From Alistipes montrealensis (GTDB lineage: Bacteria; Bacteroidota; Bacteroidia; Bacteroidales; Rikenellaceae), in the NCBI RefSeq assembly GCF_018362775.1, contig NZ_JAGYXY010000005.1, positions 1-64,000 on the forward strand: a stretch of DNA of 64,000 nucleotides. The letters run 5' to 3'. Below are positions 17,586 to 25,765 of this stretch, one piece after another. Both the position numbers and the translations under genes were made by a program. How positions within the stretch are numbered: position 1 is the first letter of the stretch; each line of letters begins with the position of its first letter. The notes beneath the pieces were generated by a model that saw only the letters and a list, made by a program, of their open reading frames with translations, was not told the origin of the DNA and searched no databases.

Positions 17586-18596
17586 ATGAACATCCTTTTT
17601 ACGTGCGCCGGACGTCGCACTTACCTATTGAAGTATTTCAAGGAGAATCTGTCTGCTGGAGATAAAATTTTAGCAACTGATATGCAACTGTCTGCGCCGG
17701 CATTGCAGGTGGCTGACATCAAGGTGCAGGTTCCCGCAGTCTACGCTCCCGACTATGTGAGTCGAACACTGAACATCTGCCGGGAATACAACGTGGATGT
17801 TCTGATTTCTCTAAATGACCTTGAACTGCCCATCTTGGCTGAGCGAAAAGCGGAATTTGAAGAACTCGGCGTGAAGGTAATTGTTTCAAGCCCGGAAGTG
17901 ATTGACATCTGCTTTGACAAATACAAGACAGCTCAGTGGATTGAGGCCCTTGGATTATCATCTCCAAAAACATATGTTTGCCTTGCAGATGCAAAAGAAG
18001 CTCTCGCTAAAGGCGAAATATCATTCCCTATCTTCATGAAACCTCGTTGGGGCTCTGGTTCTATAGGATTGGAGACCATCGCTGATATAGACGAGTTAGA
18101 TATTTATTACAATCTCTTAATGAAGAAGATTAAAAAGACAATTCTTGCTACGGCGTCAGTGGGTAATGAGTATATTATGATTCAGGAAAAACTTATAGGT
18201 TCAGAATTCGGTCTCGATGTAATGAATGATCTTGAGGGTAATAATGTAGCTGTATCTGTGAAACAAAAACTTGCAATGCGTGCAGGTGAAACCGATAAGG
18301 CAATGACCGTAAATCTTTCAGAAGTTAGAGAAATTGGTAAGAAAGTGGGTGAAAACCTTAAGCATATCGGTAATCTCGATGTAGATATAATGCAACGAGC
18401 TAATGGTGATTATTGTGTGCTGGAATTAAACCCTCGTTTTGGAGGTGGTTTTCCATTCTCCTATGAGGCTGGCGTGAATATGCCAAAGGCAATAATAGAG
18501 TGGGTTAAGGGTAATAATGTTGATCCTGCAATTCTGCAACCTATATATGGGAAAATGTTTTCAAAGAATGACTATTTAATGGAGATCAGTCTCTAA
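17586..18596 (+). CDS. ATP-grasp ligase (CarB/PylC-like)
   Basis: The 336-residue cytoplasmic protein has a pre-ATP-grasp Rossmann-like domain (MNILFTCAGRRTYLLKYF) and an ATP-grasp domain from about residue 110. The nucleotide-binding segment is FPIFMKPRWGSGSIG, and the metal/ATP segment ends VLELNPRFGGGFPFS. It resembles the carbamoyl-phosphate-synthase-large-subunit-like ligases seen in surface polysaccharide loci. The family joins a carboxylate to an amine through an acyl phosphate. With a PLP amino-acid enzyme before it and a 4-aminosugar aminotransferase after it, attachment of an amino acid to a 4-amino sugar is a reasonable inference. The substrate is not shown by sequence. It lies 22 bp after the fusion gene and 4 bp before the aminotransferase. 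Confidence 0.78.
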   Translation: MNILFTCAGRRTYLLKYFKENLSAGDKILATDMQLSAPALQVADIKVQVPAVYAPDYVSRTLNICREYNVDVLISLNDLELPILAERKAEFEELGVKVIVSSPEVIDICFDKYKTAQWIEALGLSSPKTYVCLADAKEALAKGEISFPIFMKPRWGSGSIGLETIADIDELDIYYNLLMKKIKKTILATASVGNEYIMIQEKLIGSEFGLDVMNDLEGNNVAVSVKQKLAMRAGETDKAMTVNLSEVREIGKKVGENLKHIGNLDVDIMQRANGDYCVLELNPRFGGGFPFSYEAGVNMPKAIIEWVKGNNVDPAILQPIYGKMFSKNDYLMEISL

Positions 18597-18600
18597 ATAT

Positions 18601-19845
18601 ATGAGTAGAAATCGTATTTACCTCTGCCTGGCTCATATGTCGGGCAAGGAGCAACAATTTATCAAGGAGGCATTCGATACAAACTGGGTAGTTCCCTTGG
18701 GTCCGAATGTCAATGCTTTCGAGGAGGAATTGAAACAATTCGTTAGCGGCAACAAAGAGGTTGTCGCACTCGCATCCGGCACTGCCGCCGTGCATTTGGC
18801 TTTGCTGGCTTGCGGAGTAGGATCTGGCGATGAGGTAATCGTACAGAGCTTTACGTTCTGCGCTTCATCGCACCCTATTACTTATCTTAGAGCGACGCCC
18901 GTATTCATTGATTCTGAAAAGGATACTTGGAATATGGATCCACAACTGCTTGAAAAGGCTATCAAGGAACGTATTGTCAAGACCGGCAAGAAGCCTAAAG
19001 CTATCGTTCCCGTAGCACTTTACGGCATGCCTTACAAAATTGACGAGATAATGGAGATAGCCAATCGTTATGACATTCCCGTAATCGAAGATGCTGCCGA
19101 GGGCTTCGGTTCGAAATATGATGGCAAAGTACTTGGTACATTTGGCAAGTATGGAGTTTTGTCCTTCAATGGCAATAAGATGATTACTACCTCCGGTGGC
19201 GGAGCCCTCATTTGCTCAAATCCGGATGATAAGAACACTATCATGTGGTACGCTACCCAAGCGCGTGAAGCTTATCCATATTATCAACATGAGGTTATCG
19301 GTTACAATTATCGTATATCAAATATCTGTGCAGGTATTGGTCGTGGTCAAATGACTGTCGTCCAACAGCACATTGATCACCACAAGCATGTACAAGCGCT
19401 TTATGAGGATTTGTTGGCTGATGTTCCCGGCATAACTGTCAATAAAGCCCCGTCCGGAAAATTCGATAGCAACTATTGGCTCTGCACGATAACCATTGAC
19501 GAAAACCTAAAGGTAAAAGGACAAGAGAAGGCATACGCAGTTGCTATTACCAATGCTGTCGGCGGCACCGCCGGAGTTATTCATACAGGTGGTGGTGTTC
19601 ATACCGATTGCGAACCTAATGCCAATATTGAGGCTATGCGGATAGCACTTGATACTGCAGGTATCGAAGCTCGTCCCGTATGGAAACCTATGCATAAGCA
19701 ACCTGTGTACAAGAATGCACCAGCTTATGTGAATGGCGTATCAGAGTCTATTTTCAAAGTCGGCATGTGTCTGCCGGCAGGTCCTTATGTAACAGATGAT
19801 GATGTCAAGTATATTGTTGAGCAAATCAAAGCAAATATCATATAA
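18601..19845 (+). CDS. DegT/DnrJ/EryC1 aminotransferase, PglE-like (UDP-4-amino-4,6-dideoxy sugar forming)
   Basis: The 414-residue protein is a type I-fold PLP sugar aminotransferase. It has ALASGTAAVHLALL near residue 57, VIEDAAEGFGSKYDG near 161, and LSFNGNKMITTSGGG with the PLP lysine at 193. The SFNGNK form is the one seen in PglE/LegC bacillosamine-type enzymes, which aminate UDP-4-keto-6-deoxy-GlcNAc with glutamate as donor. No PglD acetyltransferase or PglF-type retaining dehydratase is visible in the window. The ATP-grasp gene takes the place where the N-acyltransferase would stand. This is the last gene of the locus, and an intrinsic terminator follows 150 bp later. Confidence 0.87.
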   Translation: MSRNRIYLCLAHMSGKEQQFIKEAFDTNWVVPLGPNVNAFEEELKQFVSGNKEVVALASGTAAVHLALLACGVGSGDEVIVQSFTFCASSHPITYLRATPVFIDSEKDTWNMDPQLLEKAIKERIVKTGKKPKAIVPVALYGMPYKIDEIMEIANRYDIPVIEDAAEGFGSKYDGKVLGTFGKYGVLSFNGNKMITTSGGGALICSNPDDKNTIMWYATQAREAYPYYQHEVIGYNYRISNICAGIGRGQMTVVQQHIDHHKHVQALYEDLLADVPGITVNKAPSGKFDSNYWLCTITIDENLKVKGQEKAYAVAITNAVGGTAGVIHTGGGVHTDCEPNANIEAMRIALDTAGIEARPVWKPMHKQPVYKNAPAYVNGVSESIFKVGMCLPAGPYVTDDDVKYIVEQIKANII

Positions 19846-19995
19846 TATATTCCGTGCAGTTTGGGTATTTTCTATCATTCATCTTTGTGCCACAATGGTG
19901 TGTAAAGAATAATCACGAAACGAAGATAATATAGAAATTTATGTATGCATATACTTTACATTTTCTCCAATAACTTCTTTAAGTTTATGGATAAT

Positions 19996-20032
19996 AAAGC
20001 CGATGGGAATAATCCTATCGGCTTTAACTTTT
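19996..20032 (+). terminator. Intrinsic terminator of the capsule locus
   Basis: AAAGCCGATGGG and CCTATCGGCTTT pair as a 12-bp stem with one G-T pair and a short loop, followed by a T-rich tail (aactttt). It lies 150 bp after the aminotransferase stop and faces the plus-strand transcripts. Bases 19846-19995 show no gene. Confidence 0.8.
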
Positions 20033-20039
20033 AGAATAA

Positions 20040-20340
20040 TGGTACTATCAAAAACGCTTCCTTTGGGTGACAACAAATGCAAGTCGTTTTCAGCAGGGAT
20101 CGTTCCTCATCCGTTCTAAAACGGGCAACTATTCGCGGTTTGCGACGCAAAAATACGCGTCGCTTCGACTATGGCAACTCTGTAAAGTAAAACTTACCTC
20201 ACCAGTCGGCCAGCGTTTGTAAGCAAACCGTTCCGTTTTTTAACGTTCGTATTTCGAACTGCTCTCGTGCCACCTCTGGTGACACTTGGCTAAAGAATCC
20301 GATTTTCAACCAAATTCTTGATTATCACAAAGCATATTTT
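20040..20340. other. Unassigned hairpin-rich intergenic stretch between convergent operons
   Basis: About 300 bp between the two terminators hold no gene that I recognise. Several short inverted repeats lie in series: ccgtt/aacgg near 20111, gcgacgc (20142-20148)/gcgtcgc (20157-20163), gtttg/caaac near 20217, ttcg/cgaa near 20250 and ccacc/ggtgg-like near 20272. On the minus strand a short frame starting GTG TCA CCA GAG runs 27 codons before a stop, too short to call a gene. It may be a structured RNA, a decayed repeat or mobile-element scar; nothing decides between these. Confidence 0.35.
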
Positions 20341-20345
20341 GCTTC

Positions 20346-20398
20346 AAAAAAGCCCGGCCCGGACGGACATAGCAATCTATCTCACGTTCGGACCGGGC
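20346..20398 (-). terminator. Intrinsic terminator of the purine operon
   Basis: On the minus strand, GCCCGGTCCG and CGGGCCGGGC form a 10-bp GC-rich stem with a loop of about 27 bases, followed by six T. It lies about 35 bp after the purH stop codon and ends the operon. Confidence 0.85.
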
Positions 20399-20433
20399 AA
20401 AGTAAGGTGAAAGGAGTCTGCGAGAATCGAAAA

Positions 20434-21963
20434 TCAGTGTTTGAAATGGCGTTCGCCCGTGAATACCATGGCGATACCTTTTTCATCGGCCTTTTTGATC
20501 GAGTCTTCGTCACGAACCGATCCACCGGGCTGCACGATTGCCGTCACGCCGTATTCAGCGGCCAGCGTCACGCAGTCGTCGAAGGGGAAGAACCCGTCCG
20601 ACGCCAGAACGAGACCCTCGGTGACGCCAGCGGCATGGGCCTGCTTCAAAGCGATCTCGGCCGAACCGATGCGGTTCATCTGCCCGGCGCCGACGCCCAG
20701 CGTCCGGCCGTCCTTCACCGCCACGATGGCGTTCGACTTCACGTGTTTGACGATGTGCCAGCCGAAATTGAGATCCTCCATCTGCTCGGGAGCGGGCTTG
20801 GCCTTCGTGACGCACAGGTCGGCCGTAACGGGCTTCGTAGCCACGTCGAGGTCCTGCACCAAGAGGCCGCCGTTGACGCTCACATACTGTTTGGGGTCGA
20901 CAGCGCCCTTGTCCATGCAGACTTCGAGCAGGCGCAGGTTCTTTTTCGTGCAGAGCACTTCCAATGCGCCTTCGTCGAATTTCGGAGCCATGATGATTTC
21001 GAGGAAGATCGGCTTCATCAGCTCGGCGGCCTCGCGTGTCACCGTGCAGTTCGTAGCCACGATACCGCCGAAGATCGAGACCTTATCGGCCTCGTAGGCC
21101 TTGGTCCACGCCTCGACAACGTCCTTGCCCACGGCGGCGCCGCAGGGATTCATGTGTTTGAGGCCCACGCAGAACGGTTTGTCGAACTCGCGCACGATGC
21201 ACAGCGCAGCATTGGCATCCTGGATATTATTATACGACAACTCTTTGCCGTTCAACTGCTTGGCGAAAGCCAGCGAATAGGGGACCTCTTTTTCCTCGCG
21301 GTAGAACTTGGCCCCCTGGTGGGGATTCTCGCCGTAGCGCAGCGACTGCACGAGGTCGAATTCAAGGAACAGTTTTTCGTTCAGCCCGGCCTGTGCGCGC
21401 ATGTAAGTCGCGATCATCGAATCGTATTCGGCGGTATGCGTATAAGCCTTGGCCGAAAGCCGGAGACGCGTAGCTTTTTCGGTATTGCCGCCGGCTTTGA
21501 TCTCGCCGAGGATCTGCGCATAATCCGCGGGATCGCACACGACCGTCACGTCCGCCCAGTTCTTGGCGGCCGAACGCAGCATCGAAGGTCCGCCGATGTC
21601 GATGTTCTCGATAGCATCCTCCATCTTCACATCGGGCTTTGCGATCGTCTGGCGGAACGGATAGAGGTTCACACAGACCATGTCGATAAATTCGATCTTG
21701 TTCTCTTTCAGAGCCTTCAGGTGTTCGGGGTCGTCGCGGCGGGCCAGCAGGCCCCCGTGCACATTGGGATGCAGGGTCTTCACACGGCCGTCACAGATTT
21801 CGGGGAATCCCGTAACGTCGCTGATATTGATCACCTCGACACCGCTGTCCGAAAGCAGTTTCATCGTACCGCCCGTGGCGATCACCTCCCAGCCCAAGGC
21901 GCGCAGCCCTTTGGCGAACTCCACGACACCGGTTTTGTCACTTACACTAATTAAAGCGCGCAT
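20434..21963 (-). CDS. purH: Bifunctional AICAR transformylase/IMP cyclohydrolase
   Basis: The 509-residue cytoplasmic enzyme carries out the last two steps of IMP synthesis: formylation of AICAR with 10-formyl-THF, then ring closure. The N-terminal cyclohydrolase domain (about 1-195) begins MRALISVSDKTGVVEFAKGL and has ATGGTMKLL, GRVKTLHPNVHGG and NIDIGGPSMLRSAAKN. The transformylase domain includes LRYGENPHQGA and LKHMNPCGAAVG (the KH..NPCG catalytic region). Length is normal. It is the last gene of the operon, 10 bp after purN. A long plus-strand open frame over it is a GC-driven shadow. Confidence 0.97.
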   Translation of the reverse strand: MRALISVSDKTGVVEFAKGLRALGWEVIATGGTMKLLSDSGVEVINISDVTGFPEICDGRVKTLHPNVHGGLLARRDDPEHLKALKENKIEFIDMVCVNLYPFRQTIAKPDVKMEDAIENIDIGGPSMLRSAAKNWADVTVVCDPADYAQILGEIKAGGNTEKATRLRLSAKAYTHTAEYDSMIATYMRAQAGLNEKLFLEFDLVQSLRYGENPHQGAKFYREEKEVPYSLAFAKQLNGKELSYNNIQDANAALCIVREFDKPFCVGLKHMNPCGAAVGKDVVEAWTKAYEADKVSIFGGIVATNCTVTREAAELMKPIFLEIIMAPKFDEGALEVLCTKKNLRLLEVCMDKGAVDPKQYVSVNGGLLVQDLDVATKPVTADLCVTKAKPAPEQMEDLNFGWHIVKHVKSNAIVAVKDGRTLGVGAGQMNRIGSAEIALKQAHAAGVTEGLVLASDGFFPFDDCVTLAAEYGVTAIVQPGGSVRDEDSIKKADEKGIAMVFTGERHFKH

Positions 21964-21973
21964 ATGCTAATAC

Positions 21974-22540
21974 CTATTTCTGTTTTAATAATTTGTCAAT
22001 CGTTTCAATATAAAGCGGATACTCCACCGCATGAATCATCGGCTCCAGTTCTTCGATGTCATTGCCCTCGTAGGGAAAAGCCCGCTGGGAGATGATACGC
22101 CCGCCGTCCAGTTCGGCATCCACATAGTGGATCGTCACGCCGAAAACCTTGACGCCGTATTCCAGCGCCTGCTCGATGGCGTGCGCCCCGCGGAAAGCCG
22201 GCAGCAACGAGGGATGGATGTTGATGATCCGCCCTCCGTAAGCCCCCAGCAGTACGTCGCCCGCGATACGCATATATCCCGCCAGGCAGACCAGTTCCAC
22301 GCCCGCGGCATCGAGCCGCGCGACGATCTCCCGTTCGTAATCGGCTTTCGAAGCATACTGCTTCGGAGCGAAAACAAACGCCTCGACCCCGTGCCCGGCA
22401 GCCCTTTCGACCACCTTCGCGCCGGGTTTGTCACAGACCATCAGCACGACCTCGGCATTGAGCACGCCCTGCTCGCAGGCCGTGACGATAGCTTCGAAAT
22501 TCGTACCGCTGCCGCTGGCGAAGACTGCTAACCGATGCAT
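21974..22540 (-). CDS. purN: Phosphoribosylglycinamide formyltransferase
   Basis: The 188-residue folate-dependent GAR transformylase adds the formyl group to glycinamide ribonucleotide. Evidence is the N-terminal LAVFASGSGTNFEAIV, LAGYMRIAGDVLL and IINIHPSLLPAFRGAHAIEQ (family: NIHPSLLPxFxG, with the catalytic Asn/His). TIHYVDAELDGGRIISQRAF supplies the conserved Asp region. Length is typical. The gene begins 3 bp after purM's stop and ends 10 bp before purH. Confidence 0.96.
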   Translation of the reverse strand: MHRLAVFASGSGTNFEAIVTACEQGVLNAEVVLMVCDKPGAKVVERAAGHGVEAFVFAPKQYASKADYEREIVARLDAAGVELVCLAGYMRIAGDVLLGAYGGRIINIHPSLLPAFRGAHAIEQALEYGVKVFGVTIHYVDAELDGGRIISQRAFPYEGNDIEELEPMIHAVEYPLYIETIDKLLKQK

Positions 22541-22543
22541 CGG

Positions 22544-23569
22544 TCAGCGGATTACAACACCCTCGGTGTCCGTTACACGTCCGATGACCGTAGCCTTCTC
22601 GCCCTGTGCCGTGAGGATGTCGATGGCCTTCTGCGCCTCCTTTTCATCGAGGGCGATGACCATACCGATACCCATGTTGAAGATGTTGAACATCTCGCGG
22701 TGGGCCACCTTGCCGTACTTTTCCAGGAAGTGGAACACGGGCAGTATCTCCCACGAACCCTCCTCGATTTCGAGGCCCTGGCCGTCGTGCAGGATGCGGG
22801 GGATGTTTTCGTCGAAACCGCCGCCTGTGATGTGGCTGATGCCGTGTACGTCGCAGTTGCGAACCACTTCCAGCACCTGCTTCACGTAGATTTTGGTCGG
22901 CGCCAACAACACTTCGCCCAACAGTTTGTTCGACAATTCGGGATAGGACTCGCGCAGATTCAGGCAGTTGTCCGCAACGATCTTGCGCACGAGGCTGAAA
23001 CCGTTGGAATGCACACCGCTCGACGCGATACCCACCAGTACGTCGCCCGCCTTGACCTTCGATCCGTCGATCAACTGCGATTTCTCCACGACGCCGACCG
23101 TAAATCCGGCGATGTCGTATTCGCCTTCGGCATACATGCCCGGCATCTCGGCGGTCTCGCCGCCCACCAGTGCACAGCCGGCCTGGCGGCAGCCGTCGGC
23201 GACACCCGCAACGATGGCTTCGATCTTCTGGGGTTCGTTGCGCCCCACAGCCACATAGTCGAGGAACACCAGCGGTTCTGCGCCCTGCGCCAGCACGTCG
23301 TTGACGCACATGGCCACGGCGTCGATACCGATTGTGTCGTGCTTGTCCATCTCGAAGGCCAGCTTGAGTTTGGTTCCCACGCCGTCGGTTCCGCTCACGA
23401 GGATCGGTTCCTTCACCCGAAGGGCCGAGAGGTCGAACATTCCGCCGAAAGCGCCGATGTTGCCCATTACGCCCAGACGCGAGGTCGACGCAACGTGTTT
23501 TTTGATGCGCCGCACCACTTCGTATCCGGCTTCGAGGTTCACGCCGGCTTTTTCATAACTTTGAGCCAT
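22544..23569 (-). CDS. purM: Phosphoribosylformylglycinamidine cyclo-ligase (AIR synthetase)
   Basis: The 341-residue ATP-dependent enzyme closes the imidazole ring of [22 protein letters not shown] is the typical N-terminus. [18 protein letters not shown] holds the phosphate-binding residues, and [15 protein letters not shown] and [15 protein letters not shown] are family signatures. Length matches the family. It sits between purF (24 bp upstream) and purN (4 bp downstream). Confidence 0.97.
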   Translation of the reverse strand: MAQSYEKAGVNLEAGYEVVRRIKKHVASTSRLGVMGNIGAFGGMFDLSALRVKEPILVSGTDGVGTKLKLAFEMDKHDTIGIDAVAMCVNDVLAQGAEPLVFLDYVAVGRNEPQKIEAIVAGVADGCRQAGCALVGGETAEMPGMYAEGEYDIAGFTVGVVEKSQLIDGSKVKAGDVLVGIASSGVHSNGFSLVRKIVADNCLNLRESYPELSNKLLGEVLLAPTKIYVKQVLEVVRNCDVHGISHITGGGFDENIPRILHDGQGLEIEEGSWEILPVFHFLEKYGKVAHREMFNIFNMGIGMVIALDEKEAQKAIDILTAQGEKATVIGRVTDTEGVVIR

Positions 23570-23592
23570 AGTAATTTATGGTTTAAGGTTTT

Positions 23593-25011
23593 CTAACATT
23601 TAACGTCTTTGTTGGCCTCGTCGGGCGACTGGTACAGCATCGTGGGATAAACTCCCGTGAAGCAGGCCATGCAAAGCTCCTTGCGGTTGCCCGCCTCGAG
23701 CAGCGACTCCGGCGAAAGGAACACCAGCGAATCGGCGCCGATCTCCTCGCACACGCCCCTGAGGTCCTTGCGCGCCGAAATCAGTTCTTCCCGCGTCGAG
23801 GTATCCACTCCGTAAAAGCAGGGATTGGTCATCGGAGGGCTGGCGATGCGCACATGCACCTCGGTAGCTCCCGCCTCCTTGAGCATCGTGACGATACGCC
23901 GCGAAGTCGTGCCGCGCACGATCGAGTCGTCGACCAGCACCACGCGCTTGCCCCGAACGATCGAACGTACGGCCGAGAGTTTCATCCGCACACCCTTTTC
24001 GCGCAGTTCCTGCGAGGGCTGGATGAAGGTGCGACCGATGTATTTGTTCTTGATCAGTCCCATTTCATAAGGCAGTCCGCTCGCCTCGGCGTAACCCATC
24101 GCGGCGCTGAGGCTCGAATCGGGAACACCGACCACGATGTCCGCTTCGGCGGGCGCCTCCTTGTAGAGCAGGCGTCCCGACTCCTTGCGGTAGGCATGGA
24201 CGTTGCAGCCGTCGATGTCGCTGTCCGGGCGTGCGAAATAGATGTACTCCATCGAGCACATCTGGCAGCGCTTGTACATCGAGTAGTCGCGGCTGCGGAT
24301 GCCCTGTTTGTCGATCGTGACGATCTCGCCCGGCTCGACATCGCGCACGAACTCCGCACCCAGCACATCGAATGCACAGGTCTCGCTCGAAACGACATAA
24401 CCGTCGCCCAGCTTTCCGATCGACAACGGACGCAGTCCGTATTTGTCGCGGCAGGCATAGATGCGGTTGGCCGTCATGATCAGGAAGGCAAAAGCGCCTT
24501 CGAGCATGTTCAGCGCGTCGATGATCGCGAAGATGCGCGGCCGGTCATGGTAGCGCGTCTCCTTTTTGATCAGGTGGGCCAGGATCTCGCTGTCGGAGGT
24601 CGACTGGAACAGGCTGCCCTTGTTTTCGAGGTGGCGGCGCAGCAAGGCCGAATTGACGATGTTGCCGTTATGCGCCAGCGCAAAATCGCCTGTATTGTGA
24701 CGGAAAAGGAAAGGCTGCACATTCTCGATGCCGCCGCCCCCGGCCGTGGTATAACGCACATGCCCGATGGCCATGGAACCCTTCAGCGTGGCGAGTTTCG
24801 CCTCGTCGAAAACTTCAGTCACCAGTCCGCCGCCCTTGATGCGGCGGAACGTGCCGTCGTCGTCCACCGAGACGATACCGGCCCCCTCCTGTCCGCGGTG
24901 CTGCAACGCATGCAGCCCGTAGTAGGTCAGCGACGCGGCGCCCGGCACTCCATAGATGCCGAACACCCCGCACTCCTCGTGCAACTCGCGGTCGCTAATC
25001 ACTTCCATCAT
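23593..25011 (-). CDS. purF: Amidophosphoribosyltransferase (glutamine PRPP amidotransferase), Fe-S type
   Basis: The 472-residue enzyme performs the first committed purine step: PRPP plus glutamine gives phosphoribosylamine. A 13-residue propeptide precedes the Ntn nucleophile Cys14 in HEECGVFGIYG, as in the Bacillus-type enzymes that process themselves. The glutaminase domain is followed by the PRTase domain with the PRPP loop VVLVDDSIVRGTTSRRI. Cysteines in the CQMCSMEYI and LCMACFTGVYP segments are consistent with a [4Fe-4S] cluster like that of B. subtilis PurF. The start could be either of two adjacent ATGs. It begins 1 bp after purC ends. Confidence 0.97.
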   Translation of the reverse strand: MMEVISDRELHEECGVFGIYGVPGAASLTYYGLHALQHRGQEGAGIVSVDDDGTFRRIKGGGLVTEVFDEAKLATLKGSMAIGHVRYTTAGGGGIENVQPFLFRHNTGDFALAHNGNIVNSALLRRHLENKGSLFQSTSDSEILAHLIKKETRYHDRPRIFAIIDALNMLEGAFAFLIMTANRIYACRDKYGLRPLSIGKLGDGYVVSSETCAFDVLGAEFVRDVEPGEIVTIDKQGIRSRDYSMYKRCQMCSMEYIYFARPDSDIDGCNVHAYRKESGRLLYKEAPAEADIVVGVPDSSLSAAMGYAEASGLPYEMGLIKNKYIGRTFIQPSQELREKGVRMKLSAVRSIVRGKRVVLVDDSIVRGTTSRRIVTMLKEAGATEVHVRIASPPMTNPCFYGVDTSTREELISARKDLRGVCEEIGADSLVFLSPESLLEAGNRKELCMACFTGVYPTMLYQSPDEANKDVKC

Positions 25012-25012
25012 A

Positions 25013-25729
25013 TTATTCGACGATTTTCTTCAGGCGTGCCAGAATCTCCTCGTAAGCCTCGCGGACCTTGCCCAGATCGCGGCGGAAACGGTCCTTGTCG
25101 AGTTTTTCGTTGGTCGTAGCGTCCCACAGGCGGCAGGTGTCGGGCGACACCTCGTCGGCCAGCACGATTTCGCCGTCCGAGGTTCTGCCGAACTCGATCT
25201 TGAAATCCACGAGCTTGATGTTCATCTTCAGGAACATCTCCTTGAGCACCTCGTTGATTTTGGCCGTCATGGCGTACATCTCGTTGAGCTCCTCGTAAGT
25301 CGCGGCGCCGAGCGCCACGGCGTGGTGGTCGTTGATCAGCGGATCGCCCAGTTCGTCCTTCTTGTAGCAGATGTCGAAGATGACGTTCGAAGGCTGCGTA
25401 CCCTCCTCGATGCCGAGGCGCTGGGCCATCGAACCGGCGATTACGTTGCGTACGATAACCTCCAGCGGAATGATCTCGACACGGCGGCAGATCTGGTCGC
25501 GGTCGTTGATGGTCTCGATATAGTGGGTCTTCACGCCGGCCTTCTGCAGCTCTTTGAAGATCAAGGTCGAAATAGCGTTGTTCAGCACTCCCTTGTTCTC
25601 GATCGTAGCCTTCTTGATGTTGTTGAAAGCCGTAGCCGCATCCTTATAGTGAATGATGATCTTATCGGGATCGTCCGTGCGGAAAACCTGTTTTGCCTTG
25701 CCCTCATAGAGCATTTCGAGCTGTTTCAT
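25013..25729 (-). CDS. purC: SAICAR synthetase
   Basis: The 238-residue enzyme condenses CAIR with aspartate using [37 protein letters not shown] and [10 protein letters not shown] plus [15 protein letters not shown] are standard PurC segments, covering the ATP and aspartate sites. Length is typical. It lies 36 bp downstream of the inserted EEP-family gene and nearly abuts purF. Confidence 0.97.
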   Translation of the reverse strand: MKQLEMLYEGKAKQVFRTDDPDKIIIHYKDAATAFNNIKKATIENKGVLNNAISTLIFKELQKAGVKTHYIETINDRDQICRRVEIIPLEVIVRNVIAGSMAQRLGIEEGTQPSNVIFDICYKKDELGDPLINDHHAVALGAATYEELNEMYAMTAKINEVLKEMFLKMNIKLVDFKIEFGRTSDGEIVLADEVSPDTCRLWDATTNEKLDKDRFRRDLGKVREAYEEILARLKKIVE

Positions 25730-25765
25730 GTTGTTTGGGTGTTTTTAATTATTTGATTTATTGCC

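Noticed and set aside
20407-21954. 515-codon plus-strand open frame over purH
   Set aside because: It lies entirely antisense to a clear purH with full family motifs. Such frames arise from GC-rich third positions; the His/Arg/Asp-rich translation resembles no protein.
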